This document shows, piece after piece, positions 6,912-14,647 of a DNA stretch of 23,542 nucleotides; position 1 is the stretch's first letter, and each line of letters opens with the position of its first letter. A program made the position numbers and the translations under genes. The stretch spans positions 1 to 23,542 of the forward strand of contig JABMNB010000259.1 of NCBI GenBank assembly GCA_013205335.1, read 5' to 3'. The notes under the pieces are model-generated. The model was given only the letters and a program-made list of their open reading frames with translations, had not been told where the DNA came from and ran no database searches. Origin of the DNA: Rhodospirillales bacterium. Lineage in GTDB: Bacteria; Pseudomonadota; Alphaproteobacteria; Reyranellales; Reyranellaceae.

Positions 6912-8444
6912 ATGGCCGTAACTTCCGGCCTCTCGGTTTCCCCAGATTTTCCCGAAGCCACCGCCGCGCGCACCGCGCACCGGCGTTCGGCGTGGTCGCT
7001 TTCCTGGCCGCTGGTGCTCGGGCTGCTGCTCTTCATCTGTCTCGCCAACGGCAGCGGACTGCCGCTGCTGGCCGATCCGGACAGTCACTGGCACATCGCC
7101 GTCGGCAACTGGATGCTGGCCCGGGGCACGGTGCCGACGGTCGATCCGTTCTCCTTCACCTTCGCGGGCCAGCCCTGGATCGCCAAGGAATGGCTGTCGC
7201 AACTGCTGATGGCCGTCGCCTTCAAGCTGGGCGGCTGGGGCGGTGTCACCGTGCTGGCCGCCGGCGCGCTGGCCGTGTCGTTCGCGCTGATGCTGCGGCT
7301 GCTGCTGCGCGATCTCCGTCCGCTGCCGGCCGCGGTGTTTGCGCTGGCTGCCATCGCCATGACCTTGCCGCACTTCCTCGCGCGGCCGGCCGTGCTCGCC
7401 TTTCCGTTCATGCTGATCTGGATGGCGGGCCTCGTGCGCGCCGTCGAGGAGCGCCGCGCGCCGCAGCCGCTGCTGCTGCTCGCCATGCTGTTGTGGGCCA
7501 ACCTGCACGGCAGCTTTGCGCTGGGCCTGCTGCTGGGTGGCGCCTTTGCGGTCGAGGCGCTGCTGGGTGCGCGCGACGCCAGGGAGCGCAGGGCGCTGTT
7601 CTCCGGCTGGGCAAAGTTCGGCGCAGCCTCGTTTCTCGCGGCCTGTCTCACGCCGTACGGCCCCGAATCGATCTGGGTGACGCTGCGCATCTTCGCGATG
7701 GGCGATACGCTGGCCTTCATCTCGGAATGGAAGTCGCCCGACTTCCAGAAGGCGCCTTTGCAGGAACTGGTACTGCTGATCGCGCTCTATGCCGCCCTGT
7801 CGCGCGGGCTGAAACTGCCGCTGCTGCGGCTGCTGATCGTGCTGGGCCTGCTGCATCTCTATCTCCGCTACGCTCACAATGCCGAGCTGCTCGCCATGCT
7901 GGCCCCGCTGGCGCTGGCCCCGCTGCTGGCGCGGCAGTGGCCGGCGCTGCGGCCCGATCCAGCGGCCGGCCACGGCACGTCGCTCAGCCAACAGGCCGCC
8001 GCGCTGGCACTTCCGGCCGGGCGCGCCGCCGTCGCCGTGGGCATCGCGTGCTGCGCGTTGATCTCGCTCGGCCTCGTGCGTTATGGCGGCATCGTGCCGC
8101 CGCTCTCGACCATGCCCTCGACCGCGATGGCCTATGTGAAGCAGACAGGCCTCGGCGGTCGCGTGCTCAACCACTATGATTTCGGCGGCTATCTCATCCA
8201 TGCCGGCGTGCCGACCTTCATCGACGGCCGTGGCGAGCTCTACGGCCGCGATTTCATCCGGCGCTACGCCGACACGATCGGCCTGCGCGGCGGCGAACCG
8301 CTGGAGCAGCTGCTCGAGCGCAACCGCATCGACTGGACCTTCATGCCGCCCGACCAGCCGGCCAACCGCCTGCTGGCCCGCCTGCCGGGCTGGCGCCAGG
8401 CCTATGCCGACGAAGCGGCCGTGATCTTCGTGCGCGAGCGCTGA
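6912..8444 (+). CDS. Polytopic membrane protein, GT-C glycosyltransferase-like
   Basis: This 510-residue protein has a short cytoplasmic N-terminus, one membrane segment near residues 31-47, then an extracytoplasmic loop ADPDSHWHIAVGNWML followed by DPFSFTFAGQPWIAKEWL. About ten more hydrophobic segments follow to about residue 395, then a soluble C-terminal domain of about 110 residues. The acidic DPDSHWH loop right after the first membrane segment is like the catalytic Asp-containing loop of GT-C enzymes that use polyprenyl-phosphate sugars. The C-terminal part contains GGYLIHAGVPTFIDGRGELY. Sugar donor and acceptor cannot be read. GGAG about 9 bases upstream supports ATG 6912. An alternative is an uncharacterised membrane protein with no transferase activity. 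Confidence 0.75.
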   Translation: MAVTSGLSVSPDFPEATAARTAHRRSAWSLSWPLVLGLLLFICLANGSGLPLLADPDSHWHIAVGNWMLARGTVPTVDPFSFTFAGQPWIAKEWLSQLLMAVAFKLGGWGGVTVLAAGALAVSFALMLRLLLRDLRPLPAAVFALAAIAMTLPHFLARPAVLAFPFMLIWMAGLVRAVEERRAPQPLLLLAMLLWANLHGSFALGLLLGGAFAVEALLGARDARERRALFSGWAKFGAASFLAACLTPYGPESIWVTLRIFAMGDTLAFISEWKSPDFQKAPLQELVLLIALYAALSRGLKLPLLRLLIVLGLLHLYLRYAHNAELLAMLAPLALAPLLARQWPALRPDPAAGHGTSLSQQAAALALPAGRAAVAVGIACCALISLGLVRYGGIVPPLSTMPSTAMAYVKQTGLGGRVLNHYDFGGYLIHAGVPTFIDGRGELYGRDFIRRYADTIGLRGGEPLEQLLERNRIDWTFMPPDQPANRLLARLPGWRQAYADEAAVIFVRER

Positions 8445-8449
8445 TCGCG

Positions 8450-8824
8450 TCAGCGCCAGTCGATCGGATTTAGGTCGAGATAGACCAGAAACCCGTAGAC
8501 GAAGATCGCCGGCAAGGCCGTGATCCCCGACATAATGACAGCGGCCTTCTTCCTGCCTCGACGCTTGAGTGCGAGGGCGCCGGCGGTGGTCCCGGCCAGA
8601 AGTGACATCGCAACGACACAGCTCAAGATCTCCAAGACCATTACACCGTCATGGATGAGCATCTCGACCACGAACCATCCGAGGCCGAGGACGCCTGCAA
8701 TGTTCACCGCGACAAGCCCGGCAACGATGATGTCCGTCGCGTTCCGTCGTGGGTCTGGGCCGAACCTCCGCAGCAGGACGAAGGTCACGACGGCGGCAAT
8801 CAGAAGGATGAGGAGCGGGGACAT
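8450..8824 (-). CDS. Small four-helix hypothetical membrane protein
   Basis: I do not recognise the family. The 124-residue protein has about four hydrophobic segments: near residues 3-18, 33-52, 64-84 and 94-115. A basic loop (LKRRGRKK) lies near residues 86-93 and a short DLNPIDWR tail follows. It starts 9 bases after the stop of the hot-dog-type gene on the same strand, so the two are probably one operon. AAGGAG overlaps the end of the upstream gene. Its stop lies 3 bases from the stop of the convergent GT-C-like gene. Confidence 0.65.
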   Translation of the reverse strand: MSPLLILLIAAVVTFVLLRRFGPDPRRNATDIIVAGLVAVNIAGVLGLGWFVVEMLIHDGVMVLEILSCVVAMSLLAGTTAGALALKRRGRKKAAVIMSGITALPAIFVYGFLVYLDLNPIDWR

Positions 8825-8833
8825 TGTCCGCCG

Positions 8834-9562
8834 TTACTCCTTCAACACGATCCACGTGCAGTGTCCGATCGCGCAGAGGCGGCCGGACTCTGTGTAGAGC
8901 GCCGTGCCGGAATAGAGCTTGCGGCCCTCGGCGCCGATGCGCCAGCCGACGACGGCGCAGCGTTCACCGACGCGGGGACGGTCGAGCACCTTGGCGGTCA
9001 TGCGGCCGGTGAGGGCGGGGCGCCAGTCGTCGGGATCCTGCGCCGCCCACGCGCCCGGGCAGTCGAGCGTGCCCCACAGGAACTCCGGCTTGATGCGGCC
9101 GTCGCCGTCGGCATGGTTGGCGTGCGGCACGTAGCAGGAGAGGGAGGCGCCGCCGCCCGCTGAATGGCTTCCGAACACGCGCAGGCCGTCGCCGACGCCG
9201 CGGCCACGGCCGCAGACCAGGCACCAGTGAAAGTCGCTGTCCTCGGCGCAGCCGCCCACCGCGTCCTGCTGCATCACCTCGGACCAGTCCGAGGGCGGCT
9301 TGGGCGGATCGAGATGATCGACCTTTCCGGCACGTGTCTCGCAGACCAGCGTCTCGCCCGCGCGCAGCATCAGCGCCGCGTCCTCGCGCACGAGGCGCAT
9401 CTTCGTTTCGATGGGGATCGGCGCGCGCAAGGTGATCTCAACGGCGCCGTCGCCGCCGAAGGCGTTGCTGTAGCGCTCGGCCAGCAGGCCGGCGACATAG
9501 CCGCCGTTGCCCGAGAGACGCGGGCCGTTGAAGCCGGCCGGGATGATGAGAGAGTCGTCCAC
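8834..9562 (-). CDS. Hot-dog-type thioesterase-like hypothetical protein
   Basis: The 242-residue protein begins near IIPAGFNGP and has SGNGGYVAGLLAE in its first 40 residues, like the substrate-channel helix of tandem hot-dog acyl-thioesterase-like proteins. A second half (RMTAKVLDRPRVGERCAVVG, then a GTALYTESGRLCAIGHCTW end) repeats the fold. Between them lies a Cys-containing motif, FHWCLVCGRGRGVGDGLRVF, which I associate with a conserved uncharacterised family. The reading frame extends to an ATG at 9640. I prefer the GTG at 9562 because GAGGG lies about 6 bases upstream and the extra 26 residues look non-conserved and would crowd the divergent MFS promoter. Thioesterase function is inferred from fold-like motifs only. 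Confidence 0.72.
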   Translation of the reverse strand: MDDSLIIPAGFNGPRLSGNGGYVAGLLAERYSNAFGGDGAVEITLRAPIPIETKMRLVREDAALMLRAGETLVCETRAGKVDHLDPPKPPSDWSEVMQQDAVGGCAEDSDFHWCLVCGRGRGVGDGLRVFGSHSAGGGASLSCYVPHANHADGDGRIKPEFLWGTLDCPGAWAAQDPDDWRPALTGRMTAKVLDRPRVGERCAVVGWRIGAEGRKLYSGTALYTESGRLCAIGHCTWIVLKE

Positions 9563-9681
9563 CGTTGGCCCTCGCAGCGTAAAAATGGCCGCCGAACCTC
9601 GCGCGCGCATGCGGAGAATGCAAGCCTGCCGGCCCGTCAATCGCCTTGCATCGCGGGCAGCGCTCGTCGAGTGTGGAAACG

Positions 9682-10893
9682 ATGGGATCGGCTATGCCGT
9701 GGGCGCTCGTGGCGCTGTGTTTTGCGCTCGGCGTGGCCAGTCGCTCGATCAGCGACACTTTCCTCGTCTTCGTGCCGGCGCTGCAACACGCCTTCGACGC
9801 CAATCGCGGCTCGGTCACCCTGATCTACAGTTTCGCGCTGCTGGTCGGCGGCACCGCGGCGCCGATTGCCGGCTGGATCCTCGACCGCTTCGGCCTGCGC
9901 ACGCTCACGGTGGTCGGCGCGATCGCGGCGGCCGCCAGCACCGCCCTCGCGTCGCAGGCCAGCCAACTCTGGCACCTCTATCTGTCGCTGGGCGTGATGA
10001 TGGGTTTCGGCTCGGCCTCGCTGTCGGGCATCCTGTCCTCGTCGCTGATCGGCCGCTGGTTTCCGGCCCATCGGCTGGGCGTGCCGCTCGCCGTCTCGTG
10101 GTCGGCCTCGGGCGTCGGCGCGATGGCGACCTTTCCGGCGGCGCAATACCTGATCGAGACCGACGGCTGGCGTCATGCCTATCTCGTCTTCTCCGGGGCG
10201 GGCGCGGTCTTCATCCCGCTGCTGCTGTTGTTGCCGTGGAAGAAGATCGAACGCGGGGCGCCGGGCCTGGCGCGGCTGCGCGAGACGGCGGCGCCCGGTG
10301 TCACGGTGCGCGAGGCATTGCGCGACTGGCCGTTCTGGGCGCTCACCTCATCGTTCGCGCTGACGTCGATCGGCATCTTCTGCCTGATGCCGCAGACCAT
10401 GGTCTACCTGCTCGAGCGCGGCATGGACGGCTCGTACGCGGCACGCGCGATGGCGGTGGCGGGCTTCCTGACGCCGCTCGGCATGATCGGCTTCTCGTGG
10501 CTGGCCGATCGCGGTGGACGCCGGCTGGCGGCCATCCTGGCCTATGCCTGCTCGATCGCCGGCGTCGGCGCGCTGGCGATGGTGCGCGGGCCGACCGACG
10601 ACTTCTGGCTGTGGACCTTCGTGCTCCTGTTCGGCGGCAGCATGGGCTCGCGCGGGCCGATGATCTCGACGCTGGCCACCCTGCGCTATCGCGGCGCGCA
10701 TTTCGGCCGCATCTACGGGCTGATCGCCATCGGCATGGGGCTGGGCGGCTTTCTGGGCGCGTGGATCGGCGGCGTCCTGCACGATCTCACCGGCGGCTAC
10801 GCCGCGGTCATGGTGCTCTCGGTGGTGGCGCTGGCGACCGCCGCCGCCACACTGGGCTCCGAGGCCGGTGCACGGGAGCGTCTCAGCCGCTAG
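9682..10893 (+). CDS. Major facilitator superfamily transporter
   Basis: The 403-residue protein has about 12 hydrophobic segments. The loop between segments 2 and 3 reads GWILDRFGLRTL, the MFS motif A (G-x3-D-R-x-G). A basic cytoplasmic loop near the middle (WKKIERGAPGLARLRE) separates the two six-helix halves, and a related motif (WLADRGGRR) occurs in the second half. The N-terminal SISDTFLVFVPALQHAFDANRG resembles monocarboxylate/oxalate-type MFS proteins, but the substrate is not readable. ATG 9682 is chosen over 9646 because GGAAA precedes it and the membrane region begins soon after. It is divergent from the hot-dog-type gene; the 119-base gap presumably carries both promoters. Confidence 0.87.
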   Translation: MGSAMPWALVALCFALGVASRSISDTFLVFVPALQHAFDANRGSVTLIYSFALLVGGTAAPIAGWILDRFGLRTLTVVGAIAAAASTALASQASQLWHLYLSLGVMMGFGSASLSGILSSSLIGRWFPAHRLGVPLAVSWSASGVGAMATFPAAQYLIETDGWRHAYLVFSGAGAVFIPLLLLLPWKKIERGAPGLARLRETAAPGVTVREALRDWPFWALTSSFALTSIGIFCLMPQTMVYLLERGMDGSYAARAMAVAGFLTPLGMIGFSWLADRGGRRLAAILAYACSIAGVGALAMVRGPTDDFWLWTFVLLFGGSMGSRGPMISTLATLRYRGAHFGRIYGLIAIGMGLGGFLGAWIGGVLHDLTGGYAAVMVLSVVALATAAATLGSEAGARERLSR

Positions 10894-10896
10894 CCC

Positions 10897-10943
10897 GGGA
10901 GCGCGTCGCCGGGGCGTATGACATGTCGATGACGCCCGCTCCC
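10897..10943 (+). terminator. Imperfect inverted repeat after the MFS gene, possible terminator
   Basis: GGGAGCGCGTC (10897-10907) can pair with GACGCCCGCTCCC (10931-10943) with a two-base bulge. Inside the loop is the palindrome GACATGTC. It begins 3 bases after the MFS stop. There is no U run, so the assignment rests on position and fold. Confidence 0.4.
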
Positions 10944-11022
10944 GCATATTGTGTTTTCCGTAAAGTCTGGCCACAATGTCCGGCATGTTGGACCGGATAG
11001 ACTTTCCGAGTAGTCCCTCTCC

Positions 11023-11607
11023 GTGGCGGCGGCGGGCCTAGCCGTGACGCCCGGCCTTGAGTCCTGCCACGCGCTGGTGCTCAACGCCGATTTTCGGCCC
11101 CTGTCGTATTTCCCGCTCTCCGTCTGGTCCTGGCAGGACGCGGTGAAGGCGGTCTTTCTCGACCGCGTCAGCGTCGTCTCCCAGTACGAGCGCATCATCC
11201 ACAGCCCGTCCTTCGAGATGCGGCTGCCCAGCGTGATCGCGCTGAAGGAGTATGTGCCGGCGGCGCGCCGCCCGGCCTTCACGCGCTTCAACGTCTTCCT
11301 GCGCGATCACTTCACCTGCCAGTATTGCAACGGCGACTTCGCCACCAACGAACTCACCTTCGACCACGTGATCCCGAAGTCGCGCGGCGGCCGCACCAGC
11401 TGGCAGAACGTCGTGACCGCCTGCAGCCCGTGCAACCTGCTGAAGGGCAACCGGCTGCTCAAAGAGAGCGGCCTGATCCTGCGCCACGCGCCGGTCGAGC
11501 CCTCGACGCAGTTGTTGCAGGAGCATGGGCGAGCGTTCCCGCCGGGCTACCTGCACGAGAGCTGGCGCGACTTTCTCTATTGGGACAGCGAACTGGATCA
11601 AAACTGA
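11023..11607 (+). CDS. HNH endonuclease family protein
   Basis: The 194-residue protein has an N-terminal region LVLNADFRPLSYFPLS with WSWQDAVKAVFLDRV, typical of a widespread bacterial HNH protein, then a C-terminal HNH nuclease domain. The zinc site is CQYC (Cys99, Cys102) and ACSPCN (Cys134, Cys137). The catalytic beta-beta-alpha-metal motif is FDHVIPKSRGG (Asp114-His115) followed by WQNVV (Asn129). All key residues are present, so nuclease activity is plausible; the biological role of this family is not known to me. The GTG at 11023 is the first start after an in-frame stop; GTG 11044 (7 codons later) is an alternative that leaves the conserved part intact. Neither has a strong ribosome binding site. 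It converges on coq7 across a repeat-filled gap. Confidence 0.87.
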   Translation: MAAAGLAVTPGLESCHALVLNADFRPLSYFPLSVWSWQDAVKAVFLDRVSVVSQYERIIHSPSFEMRLPSVIALKEYVPAARRPAFTRFNVFLRDHFTCQYCNGDFATNELTFDHVIPKSRGGRTSWQNVVTACSPCNLLKGNRLLKESGLILRHAPVEPSTQLLQEHGRAFPPGYLHESWRDFLYWDSELDQN

Positions 11608-11630
11608 ACCGCTTCGTCGTCGTCAACACC

Positions 11631-11750
11631 GACGAAAAGAGGTCCTTCGACTGCGCCACCTTGCGGGCGGCTCCGCTCAGGACGACGAACCATTATTATC
11701 CGTCGTCCTGAGCGAAGCGCCGAAGGCGCGCAGTCGAAGGACCTCTTCTC
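11631..11750. repeat. Inverted pair of dispersed intergenic repeat elements (copy pair 2)
   Basis: Two related elements in opposite orientation fill the gap between the convergent HNH and coq7 genes. The first (11631-11688) runs GACGAAAAGAGGTCCTTCGA to CTCAGGACGACGA. The second (11702-11750) runs GTCGTCCTGAGCGAAGCGCC, with the hairpin core GCGCCGAAGGCGC, to GAAGGACCTCTTCTC. The spacer is AT-rich (AACCATTATTATCC). Here the GTCGTCC ends face each other, opposite to the pair at 3716-3863. The right element ends 7 bases from the coq7 stop. The position suggests a bidirectional terminator or REP-like element. Confidence 0.82.
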
Positions 11751-11756
11751 GCGGCG

Positions 11757-12320
11757 CTAAATCCGCGTCGACAGCCAGATCGCGAGTCGGGACCCCGTCT
11801 TGATCACCGCCGAGAGCGCCTCGTAGGCCGGCGCCTGTTCGGCTCCGGCGGCGAGCGCGGTGTCGCGGTGCTCCAGCTCCTCGTCGCGGAATTTCTCGAC
11901 GGTCTTGCGCAGGCCCGCTTCGTCGTCGCCGAGCTGGGCGGCCTGGTGGGCGTAGTGTTCCTCGATCGTCTCCTCGACGGCCACGGTGCAGGCCATCGCC
12001 GCCTTGTCTCCCATCAGCGCGGTGGCGGCGCCCAGCGCAAAGCCCGCGACGTTCCACAGCGGCGACAGCACGGTCGGTCGCACGCGGCGCTCGACCAGCA
12101 GCCGGTCGAACACCTTGTTGTGCTCGCGTTCCTGCCGCGCCATGTGCTGGATGCGGCGGCCGGTCTCGCTGTTGCTGCGGCCGGTCCAGCGCAGCGCCGC
12201 GAGCTGGCCGTCGTAGATTCGCACGGCGCCGAACTCGCCCGCCTGGTCGACGCGGATGGTGCGCTCGATCAGTTCGCGCGGATCGGGGTCGCCGGGGTTG
12301 CGGTTGTCGCCGGTCTTCAT
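11757..12320 (-). CDS. coq7: Demethoxyubiquinone hydroxylase (Coq7 family)
   Basis: The 187-residue protein is a membrane-associated di-iron enzyme that hydroxylates demethoxyubiquinone in ubiquinone synthesis. All iron ligands of the ferritin-like fold are visible: Glu29 in QAGEFGAV, Glu64 and His67 in RQEREHN, Glu116 in VEETIEEHY, and Glu148 with His151 in EELEHRD. The short length without a mitochondrial-type leader is typical of the alphaproteobacterial form. ATG 12320 is preceded by GAGG and lies 7 bases after the dsbB-like stop, so it is the last gene of a three-gene operon. Coupling DsbB, which passes electrons to quinone, with a quinone-making enzyme is functionally sensible, though the link is inferred from adjacency. 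Confidence 0.95.
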   Translation of the reverse strand: MKTGDNRNPGDPDPRELIERTIRVDQAGEFGAVRIYDGQLAALRWTGRSNSETGRRIQHMARQEREHNKVFDRLLVERRVRPTVLSPLWNVAGFALGAATALMGDKAAMACTVAVEETIEEHYAHQAAQLGDDEAGLRKTVEKFRDEELEHRDTALAAGAEQAPAYEALSAVIKTGSRLAIWLSTRI

Positions 12321-12327
12321 GGGAACC

Positions 12328-12834
12328 TCACCGTGACCTTGCCGTGCGCGACAGCGACGAGGCGAGACCGCCCGCGAGGATGGCGGAGAGGATCGCGTTC
12401 CAGCCGGCCATCGAGATGCCCCACATCGACCACACCGTGTCGTCGCAGCGTACCATCTTGGCGCCGAACAGGTACTTCTTCAGCTCCTCGGGCGACAGGC
12501 CCTTGGGGACCGTGCCGGTGCAGGATTGCGGGCCCGCCCACCAGCGATATTCGACGCCGGCGTGGAAGAGCCCGATTGCCGAGCTGACGGCGATGGCTCC
12601 GATGGCGATCACGACGAAGCCCGTGGCGAGGCGCGGGCGGCTCGACGAGGCGAAGGCCGCGAGCCCTGCCACCATGGCCACGATGTGCGGCCAGCGCTGC
12701 CAGTGGCACATCTCGCACGGCGCGAAGCCCATCGCGTACTGGAAGAAGAGGGCGCCACCGATCATGACGCCGCTGCCGAGAAGGGCGACGAGGCCGAGCT
12801 GGCTGGGGAGGGGAAGGCGCTGTGTCGCAGCCAT
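12328..12834 (-). CDS. dsbB: DsbB-family disulfide bond formation membrane protein
   Basis: The 168-residue protein has four hydrophobic segments and the two cysteine pairs of DsbB. The first pair is Cys40-x-x-Cys43 (APCEMCHWQRW) after the first membrane segment. The second is Cys105 (PQSCTG) and Cys130 (MVRCDD) in the second periplasmic loop. The family reoxidises periplasmic DsbA and passes electrons to ubiquinone. QRWPH next to the first pair is a usual quinone-site neighbourhood. It starts 9 bases after the YqaA-like stop and ends 7 bases before coq7. No dsbA is in the window. Confidence 0.92.
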   Translation of the reverse strand: MAATQRLPLPSQLGLVALLGSGVMIGGALFFQYAMGFAPCEMCHWQRWPHIVAMVAGLAAFASSSRPRLATGFVVIAIGAIAVSSAIGLFHAGVEYRWWAGPQSCTGTVPKGLSPEELKKYLFGAKMVRCDDTVWSMWGISMAGWNAILSAILAGGLASSLSRTARSR

Positions 12835-12843
12835 TGCGAAGAC

Positions 12844-13425
12844 CTAGAAGAGAAAGCGGACGACGACGAACCCGCCGATCAGGGCGAACAGGAAGAGCCA
12901 GGTGAGCAGGGTCAGGCGCTTCTCGATGAAGGCCCGGATCGGCTCGCCGAACTTCCACAGCAAGGCTGCCACGAGGAAGAAGCGCAGGCCACGCGTCACG
13001 ATGGACGCCCACACGAACGTGAACAGGTCGAAATGCGCGGCGCCTGAAGCGATGGTCACCAGCTTGTAGGGGATCGGTGTGAGGCCCTTGATGAGGATGA
13101 TCCAGGTCCCATACTGCTCGAACCCTGCGCGAAAGGTGGCGAGGCCGGACTGCAGCCCGTAGGTCTTCACCACCCAGGCGCCCAGCGTCTCGAAGAAATA
13201 GTAGCCGATGGCGTAGCCGAACAGGCCGCCCAGCACCGAGCACACGGTGCAGACCAGCGCGATCTTGAAAGCCTTGTCGCGGTTGGCCAGCACCATCGGC
13301 ACCAGCATCACGTCCGGCGGGATCGGGAAGAACGAGCTCTCCATGAAGGAGACCACGCCCATCGCGGGGATGGCGTTCTTGTGTTGGGCGAGGCGGATCA
13401 CCCAGTCGTAGAGGCGGCGGATCAT
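12844..13425 (-). CDS. YqaA/DedA-type (VTT domain) membrane protein
   Basis: The 193-residue protein carries the VTT/DedA signature: ESSFFPIPPDVML near residues 29-41, LGYAIGYY-like Gly-rich segments near 75-85 and KGLTPIPYKLVTIASG near 121-136, the latter with the membrane-embedded Pro/Arg-type reentrant loop pattern of the family. DedA-superfamily proteins act in membrane lipid flipping and proton-motive-force homeostasis; the YqaA branch is less characterised. The reading frame extends upstream to 13593, but ATG 13425 is chosen because the family begins with a short MIRRLYDWV-like N-terminus and the upstream part overlaps repeat-like DNA. A perfect hairpin ends 1 base before this ATG. It is the first gene of the operon with dsbB and coq7. 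Confidence 0.87.
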   Translation of the reverse strand: MIRRLYDWVIRLAQHKNAIPAMGVVSFMESSFFPIPPDVMLVPMVLANRDKAFKIALVCTVCSVLGGLFGYAIGYYFFETLGAWVVKTYGLQSGLATFRAGFEQYGTWIILIKGLTPIPYKLVTIASGAAHFDLFTFVWASIVTRGLRFFLVAALLWKFGEPIRAFIEKRLTLLTWLFLFALIGGFVVVRFLF

Positions 13426-13426
13426 A

Positions 13427-13447
13427 CGACACGCTCTTAGCGTGTCG
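13427..13447. promoter_or_regulatory. Perfect 8-bp inverted repeat touching the start codon of the YqaA-like gene
   Basis: CGACACGC and GCGTGTCG flank a 5-nt loop. On the minus-strand mRNA the stem ends one base before the ATG at 13425 and the loop (UAAGA) holds the only purine-rich, SD-like bases. It may be an operator or an mRNA hairpin that sets translation of the operon. Confidence 0.45.
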
Positions 13448-13495
13448 CCCCGGGCGAAGCGAGGGACCTTTCCGCTGGCCCCGAAGCCTTGGGGC
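13442..13495. repeat. Possible solo, decayed copy of the dispersed repeat plus a second hairpin
   Basis: GTCGCCCCGGGCGAAGCGAG with following GGACCTTTCC (to 13473) resembles the outer parts of the elements at 3716-3863 and 11631-11750 without the central hairpin. GCCCC...GGGGC (13478-13495) makes a 5-bp hairpin beside it. The similarity is partial, so membership in the family is uncertain. Confidence 0.4.
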
Positions 13496-13591
13496 TGTAG
13501 TCTCCGGGGAGCGTTCGGATGGCCGCTCTGCCGGCAACCCAGGGCGAGGCTGTTCCTGCATATCGCCGAGTATCGCGCGACGGAGGATTCC

Positions 13592-14599
13592 ATGGACGGT
13601 CGAAGCGGCGGCGCAGCAACTACCCCCGAGCCGGGTGTGATCGCTGCCAGCGTCTATTCCGGCGGCCGGAGAATCTCGGAAATCGCCATCGACGAAGCCG
13701 GTCGGTGGGCCAGGCAAGACGGCCATGTCGTCTGGATCGGTCTGCTCGAACCGAGCCAGCAATTGCTGGAACGCGTGCAAGCCCAGCTCAATCTCCATCC
13801 GCTGGCCATCGAGGATGCCGCAAAGGCCCATCAACGCCCCAAGCTGGAGCAGTACGGCGACGCTCTGTTCATCGTGGCCAGGACGGCGCAGGTCGTTGAA
13901 GGTTCGATCGCCTTCGGGGAAACCCACATTTTCGTGGGACGTGGCTACGTCGTTTCGGTTCGGCATGGTGCCTCGACGTCGTACGCCACCGTCCGGCAGC
14001 GGTGCGAGGCCTGTCCCGCCGTCCTCGCCGGAGGGGAGGATTACATCCTCTATGCCATCCTGGATTTCATCGTCGATAACTACCTGCCTGTCGTCGAGAC
14101 CGTTCAGGCGGAGGTCGATGAACTCGAGGATGGCGTGCTCCATCGGACGCTCAAGGCTCCCGAGGTCGATCGTCTCTACCTGCTCCGTCGCGAGTTGCTG
14201 CGCCTGAGAAAGGCCGTGGCGCCTCTCGTCGATGTTTGCCATCGACTCGAGCACGCCGAGGTGATGCCCATCGACCCTGAGATGCAACCGCTGTTTCGCG
14301 ACGTGAGCGACCATATCCGGCGCGTGCAGGAGGACATCGACTCTCTCAGGGAGGTGCTGGCCTTCGCCTTCGAAGCAAGTCTGATGGCAGGACAGGCGCA
14401 ACAGAATGCCATCGTTCGTCAGTTGGCCGCCTGGGCCGCAATCCTGGCCGTACCCACCGCGATCGCCGGGATCTACGGAATGAATTTCGAGCACATGCCG
14501 GAACTCAAATGGACCTATGGCTACTATGTCGTCGTTGCCAGTGTCGTGTCGATCTGCACCCTGCTCTACGTGCGCTTCCGCCGTAATGGATGGCTGTAG
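13592..14599 (+). CDS. corA: CorA-family magnesium/cobalt transport channel
   Basis: The 335-residue protein has the CorA layout: a cytoplasmic N-terminal alpha/beta domain, a long charged helix region (about residues 175-270) and two C-terminal membrane helices. The selectivity motif GMN is at 296-298 in YGMNFEHMPEL, right after the first membrane helix (AAWAAILAVPTAIAGIYGMN) and before the second (about 310-325), and it ends in a basic tail. CorA proteins form homopentamers that import Mg2+ and some Co2+/Ni2+; ZntB-type members export Zn2+ and cannot be fully excluded. ATG 13592 is chosen over upstream starts because GGAGG lies 6 bases before it and the extra upstream residues look like translated repeat DNA. 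Its 3' end faces the ATPase-less ABC membrane protein. Confidence 0.93.
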   Translation: MDGRSGGAATTPEPGVIAASVYSGGRRISEIAIDEAGRWARQDGHVVWIGLLEPSQQLLERVQAQLNLHPLAIEDAAKAHQRPKLEQYGDALFIVARTAQVVEGSIAFGETHIFVGRGYVVSVRHGASTSYATVRQRCEACPAVLAGGEDYILYAILDFIVDNYLPVVETVQAEVDELEDGVLHRTLKAPEVDRLYLLRRELLRLRKAVAPLVDVCHRLEHAEVMPIDPEMQPLFRDVSDHIRRVQEDIDSLREVLAFAFEASLMAGQAQQNAIVRQLAAWAAILAVPTAIAGIYGMNFEHMPELKWTYGYYVVVASVVSICTLLYVRFRRNGWL

Positions 14600-14647
14600 G
14601 CGGAGAACTCGCGCGACTCGCGGGTCTGCAGCTTGCCCGGCCGAGCC

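Noticed and set aside
6869..8201. Long frames on both strands over the GT-C-like gene
   Set aside because: Compositionally biased shadow translations; only the frame starting at 6912 gives membrane segments and motifs.
9507..11000. 497-codon plus-strand frame
   Set aside because: Overlaps the MFS gene in another frame and is Arg/Gly/Ala-rich without motifs.
12317..14494. 725-codon open frame on the minus strand
   Set aside because: It runs antisense to corA and out of frame through the yqaA-dsbB genes, whose products are clearly recognisable; GC-rich third positions keep such frames open.
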